A stretch of DNA of 64,000 nucleotides from Ectopseudomonas chengduensis (GCF_015712065.1 NZ_JACFYZ010000015.1:1-64000); one strand, 5' to 3'. Shown: positions 17,894-26,729, counted from the stretch's first letter. A program made the numbers and translations. Notes: generated by a model not told the origin, from the letters alone.

Positions 17894-18182
17894 CCGTGCG
17901 TTTGGCTCCGTGCTCGCCACCCAGGGGCGAACACAAACGCTGGTGGATGCGACTGAGAAAGCCCAGCTCGAAGGCGTGGCGCTGCGCACCCGGCGGGTAC
18001 AGCTGGCGCTCCAGCAACAGGTTGGCCCATAGCCAGCCGCTGTTGGCATCGTCCAGCCAGGCCTGAGCGGTTTGTACGCCGTGACCGAAGCTGGCCTGGC
18101 AATCTGCATTCCAGCCAAATTCGGCAGGCGGCTGCCCGTCATGACCGGGCAGGTGGGTGAGGTAGCGTTGCAGTTCAATCAT
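17880..18182 (-). CDS. Conserved hypothetical small protein (100 aa)
   Basis: I do not recognise the function. It is a soluble protein with several Trp residues (FGWNADCQASFGHGVQTAQAW, SGWLWANLLLERQLYPP) and a HAFELGFLSRIHQRL segment. It overlaps the 80-codon gene upstream by 8 bases, so the two form an operon. Its 3' end is repeated in degenerate form at 14656-14722 on the other side of the T6SS cassette, which suggests this 3' end was a recombination point. Confidence 0.6.
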   Translation of the reverse strand: MIELQRYLTHLPGHDGQPPAEFGWNADCQASFGHGVQTAQAWLDDANSGWLWANLLLERQLYPPGAQRHAFELGFLSRIHQRLCSPLGGEHGAKRTEFRL

Positions 18183-18417
18183 GCTCGGCCCTCCCGGCTG
18201 CCTGGGCGATGGCTCGGCGATAGAGCACCACCAACTCGCTCAGCAACGCATTGGTGGTGCTTGCCAACTCCGGCTCCGGCACCCGCCGCAACAGCTTGGC
18301 CAGCAACGCCGCCCGATACTCAGCCGCAGCCTGGTGCGGACACTCGTCGGCCACATGGCTATGCAAGGGGTTGCGTGGTGTGGGGAAGGGGATAACGACG
18401 GATTCAGACCTGGCCAT
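18175..18417 (-). CDS. Conserved hypothetical small protein (80 aa)
   Basis: Function unknown. It begins MARSESVVIPFPTPRNPLHS and then forms an Ala/Leu-rich helical region (YRAALLAKLLRRVPEPELAS ... LSELVVLYRRAIAQ). GGAGG lies 5 bases before the ATG. A possible 30-codon leader reading frame overlaps its start, and its stop overlaps the next gene. The long 5' region up to about 18770 is rich in inverted repeats. Confidence 0.6.
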   Translation of the reverse strand: MARSESVVIPFPTPRNPLHSHVADECPHQAAAEYRAALLAKLLRRVPEPELASTTNALLSELVVLYRRAIAQAAGRAEHD

Positions 18418-18496
18418 GCGGCACCTCCAGAACGGAAGTCGACACGACAGCCAGCAGCCCAGGGCGGAGCCCTTGGGTAAAAGGGGGATAGTGCAT
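18404..18496 (-). CDS. Candidate leader peptide upstream of the 80-aa gene
   Basis: A 30-codon frame (MHYPPFTQGLRPGLLAVVS...) with a good ribosome site (TAAGGAAA directly before ATG). Its stop lies 11 bases inside the downstream gene, so translation could be coupled. No homology-based support can be obtained here; its main claim is the strong start signal and overlap. Confidence 0.35.
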   Translation of the reverse strand: MHYPPFTQGLRPGLLAVVSTSVLEVPHGQV

Positions 18497-19106
18497 TTTC
18501 CTTATGCTCCTTCGTGGATTTAAGGAGCCGCGTTCCATTCGCTACCACACGATATGGAGGCGGACCGTGCAAGGGTGGTAGACCGACCCACGAAGGACGC
18601 CGGCCAGGCCGAAGCCTGCCTCACACGGCCCGCCATAAATGCACGAGAAAACAGCAGGCACAAAAAAAGCGCCTGCTCTCGACTATGGCGCTACCGCGCC
18701 TTCGTGTGAATCGGGCTACCACACCCGGTCACGGGATTGACCGTGACAGGGCGGACTGTAGCCTGGGGGCGGGAGGAGGGCAAGGGTTGTTAGCGGCCAA
18801 AAGCGGTCACGGCATTTCCTCATAAAATAGAGGCGTTTTGGGCGGGTTAGGTACGAACGGCATGGTTATATCGAGTGCCCGATCTCGCGTTCGCATTTGT
18901 ATTCAAATGTTAGAAATTCGGCTCACAGTGCTAGAAACCACAATCTACGGGCCTGCGTAAGCAGTTTCTGCATTGATCATCAAAGTGGCCTGGGGCCTGG
19001 GAAGGAATATAATGGCGGCCCTTTGTCACTTCGGATCCATTGTGGACACATCAAGCCCCAGCGGTTGTAGACGCTCTTCTGAAACGAAAAATGATGAGGT
19101 GATGCG
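18497..19106. other. 610-base gene-free region with multiple inverted repeats
   Basis: No convincing gene. Visible structures: AGCAGGC/GCCTGCT around 18652-18678, terminator-like on the minus strand (the second arm is followed by TTTTCTC); GTCACGG-GATTGA-CCGTGAC near 18728-18750; and paired CTACCACAC / GTGTGGTAG blocks near 18540-18560 and 18712-18722. These could form a structured minus-strand leader for the small-gene pair. The right end holds TATAAT at 19008-19013 and the GAGGTG ribosome site of the next gene. Confidence 0.45.
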
Positions 19107-20480
19107 GTGATCGAGCCGACCCTCACTCTCCTGTTCGGTACCCTCGTTATCCTGGCGATCATTGCGGCAAACGGCTATTTCGTCGCCCAGGAATTCGCCT
19201 ACATGGCCGTCGACCGTACGCGGCTTGCCGTACTGGCTGCCGACGGTGATGCCTCCGCCAAGCGCGCGCTTGAAGTGACGAAGCGAACCAGCTTCATGCT
19301 GTCGGGTGCCCAGTTGGGTATCACCGTGACAGGCCTGATGGTCGGTTTCGTGGCCGAACCATTGGTTGGTCAGTCGCTCGGTGTTCTGCTGGGCGGGGTC
19401 GGCATTCCGTCCGAAGTTGGCGTAACCGTCGGTACGCTGCTTGCCCTGGTGGTTGCCACGATTATCCAGATGATTTTTGGCGAGCTCTATCCGAAGAACC
19501 TGGCAATCGCCAATGCCGATCCTCTGGCCAGAGGTCTTGCCCGCTCTACCCTGATTTACCTGACGGTATTCGGTTGGTTGATCGGCTTTTTCGACAAGTC
19601 GGCCAACCTGTTCCTGCGCCTGCTGCGTATCGAGCCTGTCCATGATCTGGATGTAAGCGTCTCGGCTGATGACCTGCCGCGCATCATCTCTGACTCGCGT
19701 GACAGCGGAGACCTTCCTGTAGAGCTCTCGCTGATGCTGGATCGCATTCTTGACTTCCCCCAGCAGGACGTCGAACACGCCATGATTCCGCGGTCACAGG
19801 TTGACTGGCTCACGCCTGAGACGACGTTGGTCAAACTGCGCGAACTCATGGCCAGTGGTCATACCCGTTACCCCGTCATCCACGAGGACACCCCCGTCGG
19901 CGTTGTTCACCTCACGGATGTCCTGTTGCGACTATTAGCAGGGGATACTGAAGATACTGTTGAGTCGGTGATGAGACCGGCCACGGTTATGCCTACCCTC
20001 ATGGCGCTACCGGATGCCCTTGCTGAACTGATTCAGACCAACAATCAACTGGCCTGCGTCATCGATGAATACGGCAGCTTCGTAGGTGTACTGACTCTTG
20101 AGGACCTCGCTGAAGAAATCGTCGGCGAAATTACCGATGAGCATGATGAAGATAACGCCGATCCGCTCATGCCTGGCGGTGACGGCATCTGGATCATGGA
20201 TGGCGATGTGCACCTGGACGAAGTCGAACGTGCGCTCGGCTATGACCTACCTCATGAAGAGGTTGAAACCATCGCAGGCCTGTTGATCGCGGAGCTGGGG
20301 GCTTTGCCCGCCGAAGGCGACACCGTGACGATAACCTTGCCTGAGGATCCCTCGGAGCTTGTTTCCGATCTGCCCGTGGCGCGTCAGCTAGTGATCGAGG
20401 TGCTGCGGGTTGAACGCTATGTACCGACGCAGGTGCGTGTCACGCTTGTCGAGACGATTAAGCAGGAGGAAGCGCAATGA
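19107..20480 (+). CDS. CNNM/CorC-HlyC family membrane protein with CBS pair
   Basis: A 457-residue protein: an N-terminal DUF21/CNNM transmembrane domain (about 1-185) with NGYFVAQEFAYMAVDRTRL and FGELYPKNLAIANADPLA, a CBS pair (about 205-335; HTRYPVIHEDTPVGVVHL, NNQLACVIDEYGSFVGVLTLEDLAEEIVGEI) and a C-terminal CorC_HlyC domain (about 350-440). The family is linked to Mg2+/Co2+ export or resistance. It starts at GTG 19107 behind GAGGTG and overlaps the next paralogous gene by ATGA. A heteromer is plausible. Confidence 0.88.
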   Translation: MIEPTLTLLFGTLVILAIIAANGYFVAQEFAYMAVDRTRLAVLAADGDASAKRALEVTKRTSFMLSGAQLGITVTGLMVGFVAEPLVGQSLGVLLGGVGIPSEVGVTVGTLLALVVATIIQMIFGELYPKNLAIANADPLARGLARSTLIYLTVFGWLIGFFDKSANLFLRLLRIEPVHDLDVSVSADDLPRIISDSRDSGDLPVELSLMLDRILDFPQQDVEHAMIPRSQVDWLTPETTLVKLRELMASGHTRYPVIHEDTPVGVVHLTDVLLRLLAGDTEDTVESVMRPATVMPTLMALPDALAELIQTNNQLACVIDEYGSFVGVLTLEDLAEEIVGEITDEHDEDNADPLMPGGDGIWIMDGDVHLDEVERALGYDLPHEEVETIAGLLIAELGALPAEGDTVTITLPEDPSELVSDLPVARQLVIEVLRVERYVPTQVRVTLVETIKQEEAQ

Positions 20481-21493
20481 ATGATCCTCTGATCGTCACG
20501 TTGGTGACCATTGCCCTCATCGTGCTCAGCGCAATCTTCGTCATCATCGAGTTCGCGTTGCTCGGTGCGCGCCGTCACCGTCTCGAAGAGCTGGCGCCTA
20601 CCAGCAGCTCTGCGCGCGCCGCGTTGCGCGGCATGAACGACCTGACCCTGATGCTGGCTGGTGCTCAGCTGGGCATCACGTTCTGTACCTTCGCACTGGG
20701 CGCCGTGACCAAGCCTGCTGTCGACAACTGGCTCGGCCCGCTGCTGATCGTCTGGGGCGTGCCCGAGTGGGCGGCGGGTGGTGCGTCCTTCGCGCTCGCG
20801 CTCTTCGTGGTGACCTTCCTGCACCTGGTCGTTGGCGAGATGGCACCGAAATCCTGGGCGATTGCACACCCGGAACGTTCGGCACTTGCCGTGGGGCTCA
20901 TATCACGCGCTTACATCTGGCCGTTGCGTCCCCTGATGAGGTGGGTCAACCGGATTGCGAACCGTCTGGTCAAGGCGTCCGGTGTCGAGCCTGTCGAGAG
21001 CGCTGCGGTGGGCGGGCAGGACATCGCCACCATTCGTAGACTCGTCGAGCACTCAGCTGAGGTCGGAACGCTTCAGCCTGGCCTTCAGCAGCAGATTTCC
21101 AGCCTTATTGATCTCGGCACCTTGCCGATCGAAGAGCTGGTAACGAGTGATGCTGTCCCGGTGCACGTCAAATTTGATGCATCCGTAGCGGATGTACGTG
21201 CCATCGCTGCTCAGTCAGGCCATCTGCGTATCCTGATACTTGGCGCCAGCGACAAGCTGCCTCTGGTCGTTCATCTGCGTGACACGCTGCTTGAGCCGGA
21301 TACGCGTCCGGCGCGGGAAATCGCCCGCCAGGTTTTCATTCTGGACGCGAAAACGCCGGTCTATGAGTCCCTGGCGCTCATGCGTAAGTCGAGTGTTCAG
21401 CTTGCGGTGGTCATGCAAGACGGGCAGTTGAAAGGGGTGGTAACGCTCGCGGACATACTGGAGCGTATATTGCCTCTTGCGACCGCCTCCTAG
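20477..21493 (+). CDS. CNNM family membrane protein lacking the CorC_HlyC tail
   Basis: A 338-residue paralog of the preceding protein: the CNNM domain (about 1-180; IVLSAIFVIIEFALLGARRHRLEEL, VGEMAPKSWAIAHPERSALA) and a CBS-pair region (about 205-335), but no C-terminal CorC_HlyC domain. The CBS region is less canonical than in the partner. The ATGA overlap indicates coupled synthesis, so this may be the truncated half of a two-subunit assembly. Confidence 0.86.
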   Translation: MNDPLIVTLVTIALIVLSAIFVIIEFALLGARRHRLEELAPTSSSARAALRGMNDLTLMLAGAQLGITFCTFALGAVTKPAVDNWLGPLLIVWGVPEWAAGGASFALALFVVTFLHLVVGEMAPKSWAIAHPERSALAVGLISRAYIWPLRPLMRWVNRIANRLVKASGVEPVESAAVGGQDIATIRRLVEHSAEVGTLQPGLQQQISSLIDLGTLPIEELVTSDAVPVHVKFDASVADVRAIAAQSGHLRILILGASDKLPLVVHLRDTLLEPDTRPAREIARQVFILDAKTPVYESLALMRKSSVQLAVVMQDGQLKGVVTLADILERILPLATAS

Positions 21494-21602
21494 CCGGCTT
21501 TCCTGTCAGCCAGGTGTTCATGTGATCAGGCGTGTACTGACAGAGCTTGCCGTTGCTGAGGCCTGATGCATCAACACCTTCTGGCTTGTTGTTCTTCCAG
21601 CA

Positions 21603-21636
21603 CAGGAGGGTTAGCTACCTCTGGCTAACCCTCCTG
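21603..21636 (+). terminator. Strong hairpin after the CNNM operon
   Basis: CAGGAGGGTTAGC (21603-21615) pairs perfectly with GCTAACCCTCCTG (21624-21636) around an 8-nt loop. There is no T-tract, so it may be a 3' stabiliser or a Rho-assisted stop, not a classical intrinsic terminator. Confidence 0.5.
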
Positions 21637-21674
21637 CAGCCTGTTCAGATGCATGAGATGGATCTGCGATTTCG

Positions 21675-22157
21675 ATGATAGAAACCTTGGTGGTACAGGC
21701 AGCAACGGGCTTCGGTCTTGGCCAGCTACCGTTCATGCCTGGAACCTTCGGGTCGTTGCTTGGTTTGCCTCTGGCCTGGTAGTTATTGGGTCACCCTCCG
21801 AGGCGCCAGGCTCTCATCGCGGTGATACTGCTGGCATTGGCTGTGCCGCTCTGCCATTGGGCATCGCTGTGGTTGGGGGGCGGGGATATTCCACAGATCG
21901 TTGCAGACGAGTACCTGGTATTTCCGGTCTCAATGATCGGGCTCGCTTCAATCCGCCGCCCCTGGATGTTCCTGATAGCGTTCGCACTATTTCGCTTGTT
22001 CGATGCCCTCAAATTACCGCCGCTGAATCTTCTTGAAGCTGTCGGCGGTGGGGTGGGTATCGTGCTCGACGATCTAATGGCGGCTTTTTACACCTGGATC
22101 GTGATCGCGGTTGCTATTCGTTTACGGCAGTGGTTCTGTAAAAAACAGGCCATATGA
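21675..22157 (+). pseudogene. pgpA: pgpA-like phosphatidylglycerophosphatase with in-frame amber codon
   Basis: One 161-codon frame encodes a full-length PgpA-like membrane phosphatase except that codon 36 is TAG (21780-21782). Before it is ATGFGLGQLPFMPGTFGSL; after it are the family acidic motifs VADEYLVFPV, FRLFDALKLPPL and GGVGIVLDDLMAA, all intact. PgpA dephosphorylates phosphatidylglycerophosphate in the inner membrane. The sequence after the stop shows no other damage, so the lesion is recent, the codon is read through, or the assembly has an error. Translation could restart at TTG 21786 but would lack the first helix. No strong ribosome site precedes 21675. Confidence 0.75.
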
Positions 22158-22308
22158 GCTCAAAGAGAGCCTATCGCATCCGCCCGTATCGTTAACAATA
22201 TGACCTCCTCTGGCCTTAAACGGCCCAAGAAAAATTCGCTTGCTCCCACTCTCACCTCAACCGGTTCCCCCACCAACTTCTGGACGTATTCACCGACGCT
22301 AAGACTGA

Positions 22309-23064
22309 CTAAAGCGAGCGGTCCAGCAGAAACTTGCTGAGAAACTGCCGCGTGCGTTCATGTTGGGGCGCGGTAAACAGGGTCTTGGCCGGGCCTTGTT
22401 CGACGATGTGTCCCTGGTCGATGAAGATCGCCCGGTCTGCCACGTCGCGGGCGAAGGCCATCTCGTGGGTGACGATGACCATGGTGCGTTTTTCTTCGGC
22501 CAGATCACGGATGGTGGTCAGCACTTCGCCCACCAGCTCGGGGTCGAGGGCCGAGGTGGGTTCGTCGAAGAGGATCACTTGCGGGCGCATGGCCAGGGCT
22601 CGGGCGATGGCCACGCGCTGTTGCTGGCCGCCGGAAAGACGTTTGGGGTAGGCGTCTTCCTTGCCGCTCAGGCCCACCTTGGCGAGCAGGGCGCGGGCAT
22701 GGGCGAGGGCCGCTTCGCGCGGCTCCTTCTTAACCTGCACCGGGCCTTCGATGACGTTTTCCAGTGCCGTACGGTGGGGGAACAGATTGAAGTTCTGGAA
22801 CACGAAGCCGGCCTGCTGGCGCAGTTGGCGGATGAGCTTCTGCTGGCCCTTGAGCGGTTTATCCGCATCGATATGGATATCGCCCACGGTGATCTGCCCG
22901 GCGCTGGGTTGCTCCAGCAGGTTGAGGCAGCGCAGCAGGGTGGTCTTGCCCGAGCCGCTGGGGCCGATGATGGCGACCACTTCGCCGGCGGCCACGTCCA
23001 GGTCGATGCCCTTGAGTACTTCGTTGCTGCCGAAGGCTTTTCGCAGATTGCGCACGGAAATCAT
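22309..23064 (-). CDS. tcyN: L-cystine ABC transporter ATP-binding protein
   Basis: A 251-residue polar-amino-acid-type ATPase. Walker A GPSGSGKTT (about 34-42), the Q-loop in FVFQNFNLFPH, signature LSGGQQQRV, Walker B VILFDEPTSALDPE and the H-loop in VTHEMAF are all present. It energises cystine import with the upstream permease and binding protein. Its ATG shares a base with the permease stop (TGATG). Gene order dcyD-tcyJ-tcyL-tcyN supports cystine over glutamine. Confidence 0.9.
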   Translation of the reverse strand: MISVRNLRKAFGSNEVLKGIDLDVAAGEVVAIIGPSGSGKTTLLRCLNLLEQPSAGQITVGDIHIDADKPLKGQQKLIRQLRQQAGFVFQNFNLFPHRTALENVIEGPVQVKKEPREAALAHARALLAKVGLSGKEDAYPKRLSGGQQQRVAIARALAMRPQVILFDEPTSALDPELVGEVLTTIRDLAEEKRTMVIVTHEMAFARDVADRAIFIDQGHIVEQGPAKTLFTAPQHERTRQFLSKFLLDRSL

Positions 23065-23732
23065 CAGGTGTCCTGCTCGTGCCGGTTGACCCTGGCTTCC
23101 AGGCGCGCCTGGAAGTGCGCGAGGATGCTGGCCAGCGCCCAGTAGATCAGCGCGGCTGCCAGGTACATGGTGAAAATCTCGAAGGTGCGCGCGGTGATCA
23201 ACTGCGCCTGACGGAACAGTTCCGGCACCTGGATGGTGGCGGCTAGGGCGGTGTCCTTGACCAGCGAAATGAAGCTGTTGCCCAACGGCGGCAGGGCGGT
23301 GCGCGCGGCCTGCGGCAAGATCGCCCGATACAGCGTCTGAGTTTTGCTCATGCCGATGCTGGCGGCCGCTTCCCATTGGCCGCGGTCGATGGAGGCGATG
23401 GCCGCGCGGAGAATCTCCGAGGTGTAGGCGGCCATGTTCAGCGAGAAGCCGATCAGCGCGGCCGGCAGTGGGTCGAGCTGAATACCCAGCTGCGGCAGGC
23501 CGTAGTAGATCAGGAACAGCTGCACCAGCAGCGGCGTGCCACGAAAGAAGGAGACGTAAAGGCGGGTGAGCCAGCGCAGTGGCGCTGGCCCATACAGGCG
23601 TCCGACGGCGAGGGCGAAGCCCAGCAGCAGGCCGAAGAACATGCCGCCCAGGCTGAGTACGACCGTGTAGTAGGCGCCCTTGAGCAGAAAGGGCGCAGAC
23701 TCCAGAGCCAGCTGCAGGGCGGACTCGATCAT
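23064..23732 (-). CDS. tcyL: L-cystine ABC transporter permease
   Basis: A 222-residue inner-membrane permease of the His/Glu/Gln/Cys family (HEQRo type) with about five TM segments and the EAA loop EAAASIGMSKTQTLYRAILPQA that docks the ATPase. It overlaps tcyJ by 4 bases and tcyN by 1. The sequence resembles E. coli TcyL (YecS). It probably forms a homodimeric pore. Confidence 0.9.
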   Translation of the reverse strand: MIESALQLALESAPFLLKGAYYTVVLSLGGMFFGLLLGFALAVGRLYGPAPLRWLTRLYVSFFRGTPLLVQLFLIYYGLPQLGIQLDPLPAALIGFSLNMAAYTSEILRAAIASIDRGQWEAAASIGMSKTQTLYRAILPQAARTALPPLGNSFISLVKDTALAATIQVPELFRQAQLITARTFEIFTMYLAAALIYWALASILAHFQARLEARVNRHEQDT

Positions 23733-24526
23733 CGGGTGACGTCAGCCTTGAACCATTTCTCGGAAAGTTGCTTGAGGGTGCCGTCGGCACTCAGCTTGGC
23801 TAGCGCCTGGTCGATGGCGGCCAGCAGCTGCGGGTTGCCCTTGCGCAGGGCGATGCCGGCTTCCTGACGGGAGAAGGCGTCACCGGCCACGGCCAGACGG
23901 CCACCGGTTTTCTCGACCATTTCGAAGGCTGCGAGGCGATCCACCAGAATCGCGTCGATGCGGCCGACATTGAGATCCTGGAATTTGGTCGGGTCGTCAT
24001 CGTAGGTGCGGATGTCGGCCTGCGGCACGTTGTCTTTCAGCCACTGTTCATAGTTGGTGCCAAGGCCTACGCCCACCTTCTTGCCGGCCAGATCCTGGGC
24101 GCTCTTGATGCTGTCGGCGTCGGCCTTGCGGGTCAGCGCCTGGATGCCGGAGACGGTGTAGGGGGTGGAGAAGTCGTACTTCTTCTTGCGCTCGTCGGAG
24201 ATGGTCACCTGGTTGATCACCACGTCCAGGCGCTTGGACTCCAGCGCGGCGAGGATGCCGTCCCACTTGGTCGGCTGGAACTCGGCCTTGACCCCCAGCT
24301 CCTTGGCCAGCGCTTCGGCCAGCTCCACTTCGAAGCCGGTCAGCTTACCGCTGGCGTCCTGGTAGTTGAAGGGCGGATAGGTGCCCTCCAGGCCGACCTT
24401 GATAGCGCCACGGGCCTTGATGTCATCGAGCAGGTCAGCGGCAAAGCTTGCTGTGCTGAAACTGGCGCCCAGAACGAGGGCCAGACTACCGAAGAGGAAA
24501 TGGCGACGCAGGGTGGAAAATGTCAT
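23729..24526 (-). CDS. tcyJ: Cystine-binding periplasmic protein
   Basis: A 265-residue SBP_bac_3 protein with a cleavable signal peptide ending STASFA-AD. Ligand-pocket landmarks of the TcyJ/FliY type are clear: KVGLEGTYPPFNYQD, LTGFEVELAEALAKELG, KWDGILAALESKRLDVVINQVTISDERKKKYDFSTPYT. It captures cystine for TcyLN. The 71-base gap to dcyD is AT-rich and may hold a second promoter. Confidence 0.92.
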   Translation of the reverse strand: MTFSTLRRHFLFGSLALVLGASFSTASFAADLLDDIKARGAIKVGLEGTYPPFNYQDASGKLTGFEVELAEALAKELGVKAEFQPTKWDGILAALESKRLDVVINQVTISDERKKKYDFSTPYTVSGIQALTRKADADSIKSAQDLAGKKVGVGLGTNYEQWLKDNVPQADIRTYDDDPTKFQDLNVGRIDAILVDRLAAFEMVEKTGGRLAVAGDAFSRQEAGIALRKGNPQLLAAIDQALAKLSADGTLKQLSEKWFKADVTR

Positions 24527-24559
24527 GGTGACCTCGTGTCAGTGGGAAGGTGGCGCCAC

Positions 24560-24605
24560 TCTAGGTGGAAATATTTATTCCGTTAAATAATTAAAAATTA
24601 TTCAT
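24560..24605 (-). promoter_or_regulatory. AT-rich candidate promoter before tcyJ
   Basis: About 45 bases of almost pure A/T in a GC-rich genome, spanning the end of dcyD and the tcyJ leader (AAATATTTATTCCGTTAAAT and onward). Similar tracts precede the other sulfur-acquisition operons here. It could be a CysB-dependent promoter. Inference only. Confidence 0.35.
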
Positions 24606-25602
24606 ATATTCGATTTTGTTTGTAGGCGAAGAGTGCCGGCGAGCCGCCCGTGTGCAGGAACAGCAGCGGTCCATTGCCTGGGAAGGCGCCACGCTTGAGG
24701 CCATCGAGCAGCCCGGCGAAGGCTTTGCCAGTGTAGACCGGGTCGAGCAGGATCGCTTCCAGGCGCGCCAGCAGGCTGATGGCCTCGATGCCGGCGGCGT
24801 TGGCTTCACCGTAACGCGGGGCGAAATAGGCATCCCATAACTCCAGGTTCAATCCGCGTGGCACCTCCACACCCAGCAGTTCAGCGGTGCGTTGGAGTAG
24901 ACCCTCGACCTTGGGCTTTTGTGCCGCCTCGCTGCGCGAAACGGTGACGCCGATCACGCGTGTGCCGGGGCGCGCACTCTCCAGCGCGAGGGCTAGCCCC
25001 GCATGGGTGCCGGCGCTGCCGGAGGCCAGCACCACGGCGGCGAAGTCCTGGCCGCTGGCGGCGATCTGCTCGGCCAGCTCCAGCCCGCCACGCACGTAGC
25101 CGAGTGCGCCCAGGGCATTGGAGCCGCCGATGGGTACCAGGTATGGCCGACGCCCGGCTGCACTGAGGCGTTGGCAGGCGGCTTCCAGCAACTGATCGGC
25201 GTTGTCCAGATTGGCGACGTTTTCCACTTCGGCGCCGAACAGATCCAGCAGCAGGCGGTTGCCATTGCCCAGGTAGTCGTCGCTCTGGCTGTCGATGGGG
25301 TTTTCCAGCAGGGCCAGGCAGCCCAGGCCGAGCTGTGCGGCGACCGCCGCGGTTTGCCGTACATGGTTGGACTGGATGGCGCCTGCGGTCACCACTATGT
25401 CGGCACCCTTGGCCTGCGCATCGGCGGCAAGATATTCGAGCTTGCGTGCCTTGTTGCCACCGAGCGCCAACGGGGTGAGGTCGTCGCGTTTGAGCCAGAT
25501 ATCGCGGCCCAGGTGCAGGGACAGGCGTGGTAGATGGTGCAGGGCGGTGGCCTGAGGGATCAGTTGCAGGCGGGGGAAGCGGGCGAGGGCGGCGGTGAGC
25601 AT
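24598..25602 (-). CDS. dcyD: D-cysteine desulfhydrase
   Basis: PLP-dependent enzyme of 334 residues (fold type II, ACC deaminase family) that cleaves D-cysteine to pyruvate, H2S and ammonia. The PLP lysine lies in LGGNKARKLEYL (about 45-56), followed by VVTAGAIQSNHVRQTAAVAA and SGSAGTHAGLALAL. The start at 25602 follows TGGAGG; a longer ATG start adds ten residues without a site. Position upstream of tcyJLN matches enteric dcyD-tcyLN loci, so the operon imports cystine and disposes of its D-isomer. Confidence 0.9.
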   Translation of the reverse strand: MLTAALARFPRLQLIPQATALHHLPRLSLHLGRDIWLKRDDLTPLALGGNKARKLEYLAADAQAKGADIVVTAGAIQSNHVRQTAAVAAQLGLGCLALLENPIDSQSDDYLGNGNRLLLDLFGAEVENVANLDNADQLLEAACQRLSAAGRRPYLVPIGGSNALGALGYVRGGLELAEQIAASGQDFAAVVLASGSAGTHAGLALALESARPGTRVIGVTVSRSEAAQKPKVEGLLQRTAELLGVEVPRGLNLELWDAYFAPRYGEANAAGIEAISLLARLEAILLDPVYTGKAFAGLLDGLKRGAFPGNGPLLFLHTGGSPALFAYKQNRIYE

Positions 25603-25669
25603 GGGAGCCTCCAGGGAGCGAAGGCTTCTCACTCTAGGCGGGAGGAGGCTGGGCTCACAAGCCGAAGGG

Positions 25670-25735
25670 GAATATTATTTTGGATATAAGAAAATAATTA
25701 ATAATTATTTTATGGAATAAAAATTTCTTCGTACT
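25670..25735. promoter_or_regulatory. AT-rich divergent promoter region between dcyD and metQ-like gene
   Basis: About 60 bases of A/T-rich sequence (for example AATAATTAATAATTATTTTA) between two divergent sulfur-related genes. It is compositionally unlike its surroundings and is a good candidate for shared CysB-type control. Confidence 0.4.
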
Positions 25736-25825
25736 GTCGCGCTCAGCCCGGCACATCCGCCGGGCGCCTGCCAAATGCGCCGGGCTGTCGATCCAGCCGG
25801 TGCCACAGACCGAGAACAAGGAACT

Positions 25826-26608
25826 ATGAAGAAGACCCTGCTGTTGAGCGCTCTGGCCGCTGCCCTGACTGCCTCCCTGGCCCACGCTGGCGAAAAGCTT
25901 AGCGTCGCCGCCACGCCGGTGCCGCATGCCGAAATCCTAGAACTGATCAAACCCGAGCTGGCCAAGCAAGGCGTGGATCTGGATATCAAGGTCTTCACCG
26001 ACTACGTTCAGCCCAATCTGCAGGTGAGCCAGAAGAATCTGGATGCCAACTACTTCCAGACCAAGCCGTACCTGGACACCTTCAATACGCAGCGCGGCAC
26101 CGAGCTGGTGATCGTGCAGGGCGTGCACGTCGAGCCTTTCGGCGCCTATTCGGCCAAGTACAAGTCCCTCGACGAATTGCCGAACGGCGCCACCATCGCC
26201 ATCCCCAACGAAGTCAGCACCACCGGCCGTGCCCTGCTGCTGTTGCAGAAGGCTGGCCTGCTGACCCTCAAGGACCCAAACAGCGCCCAGGCACTGCCGC
26301 GTGACATCGCCGATAACCCGCGCAACTTCAAGTTCCGCGAGCTGGAGGCAGCCACCGTGCCGCGCGTACTGAACCAGGTCGACCTGGCGCTGATCAACAC
26401 CAACTATGCGTTGGAGGCCAAGCTCAATCCCAAGCGCGATGCGCTGGCGATCGAAGGCAGCGACTCGCCTTACGTCAACTATCTGGTGGCCCGCCCGGAC
26501 AACCAGGACAGCGAGGCAATCAAGAAGCTTTCCGCCGCACTGACCAGCCCGGAAGTGAAGGCCTTTATCGAAAGTCGTTATGAAGGTGCGGTACTGCCGG
26601 CCTTCTGA
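25826..26608 (+). CDS. MetQ/NlpA-family substrate-binding protein (orphan)
   Basis: A 260-residue periplasmic binding protein with signal peptide MKKTLLLSALAAALTASLAHA-GEK. It lacks a lipobox cysteine, unlike classical MetQ. NlpA/MetQ landmarks are visible: SVAATPVPHAEILELIKPELAKQG, YFQTKPYLDTFN, IAIPNEVSTTGRALLLLQKAGLL, LALINTNYALEA. No permease or ATPase follows; a terminator does. It may feed the MetNI at 50012-51743 or another MetNI. The ligand is methionine or a related sulfur compound. Confidence 0.85.
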   Translation: MKKTLLLSALAAALTASLAHAGEKLSVAATPVPHAEILELIKPELAKQGVDLDIKVFTDYVQPNLQVSQKNLDANYFQTKPYLDTFNTQRGTELVIVQGVHVEPFGAYSAKYKSLDELPNGATIAIPNEVSTTGRALLLLQKAGLLTLKDPNSAQALPRDIADNPRNFKFRELEAATVPRVLNQVDLALINTNYALEAKLNPKRDALAIEGSDSPYVNYLVARPDNQDSEAIKKLSAALTSPEVKAFIESRYEGAVLPAF

Positions 26609-26691
26609 TCGAACGTGCAAGGCGGCTCTTTTTGTGTCCTAGCTGCCCACCGTTGAACACGGTAGTAAACCTGTGCAAACGGGTTTGCGTT

Positions 26692-26729
26692 TACGCCGAG
26701 CCGGCTCAGCCGACTCGGCGTTCTTTTTT
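26692..26729 (+). terminator. Terminator after the metQ-like gene
   Basis: TTACGCCGAG ... CTCGGCGTT closes a 13-nt loop and is followed by CTTTTTT. It lies 84 bases beyond the stop codon. Confidence 0.8.
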
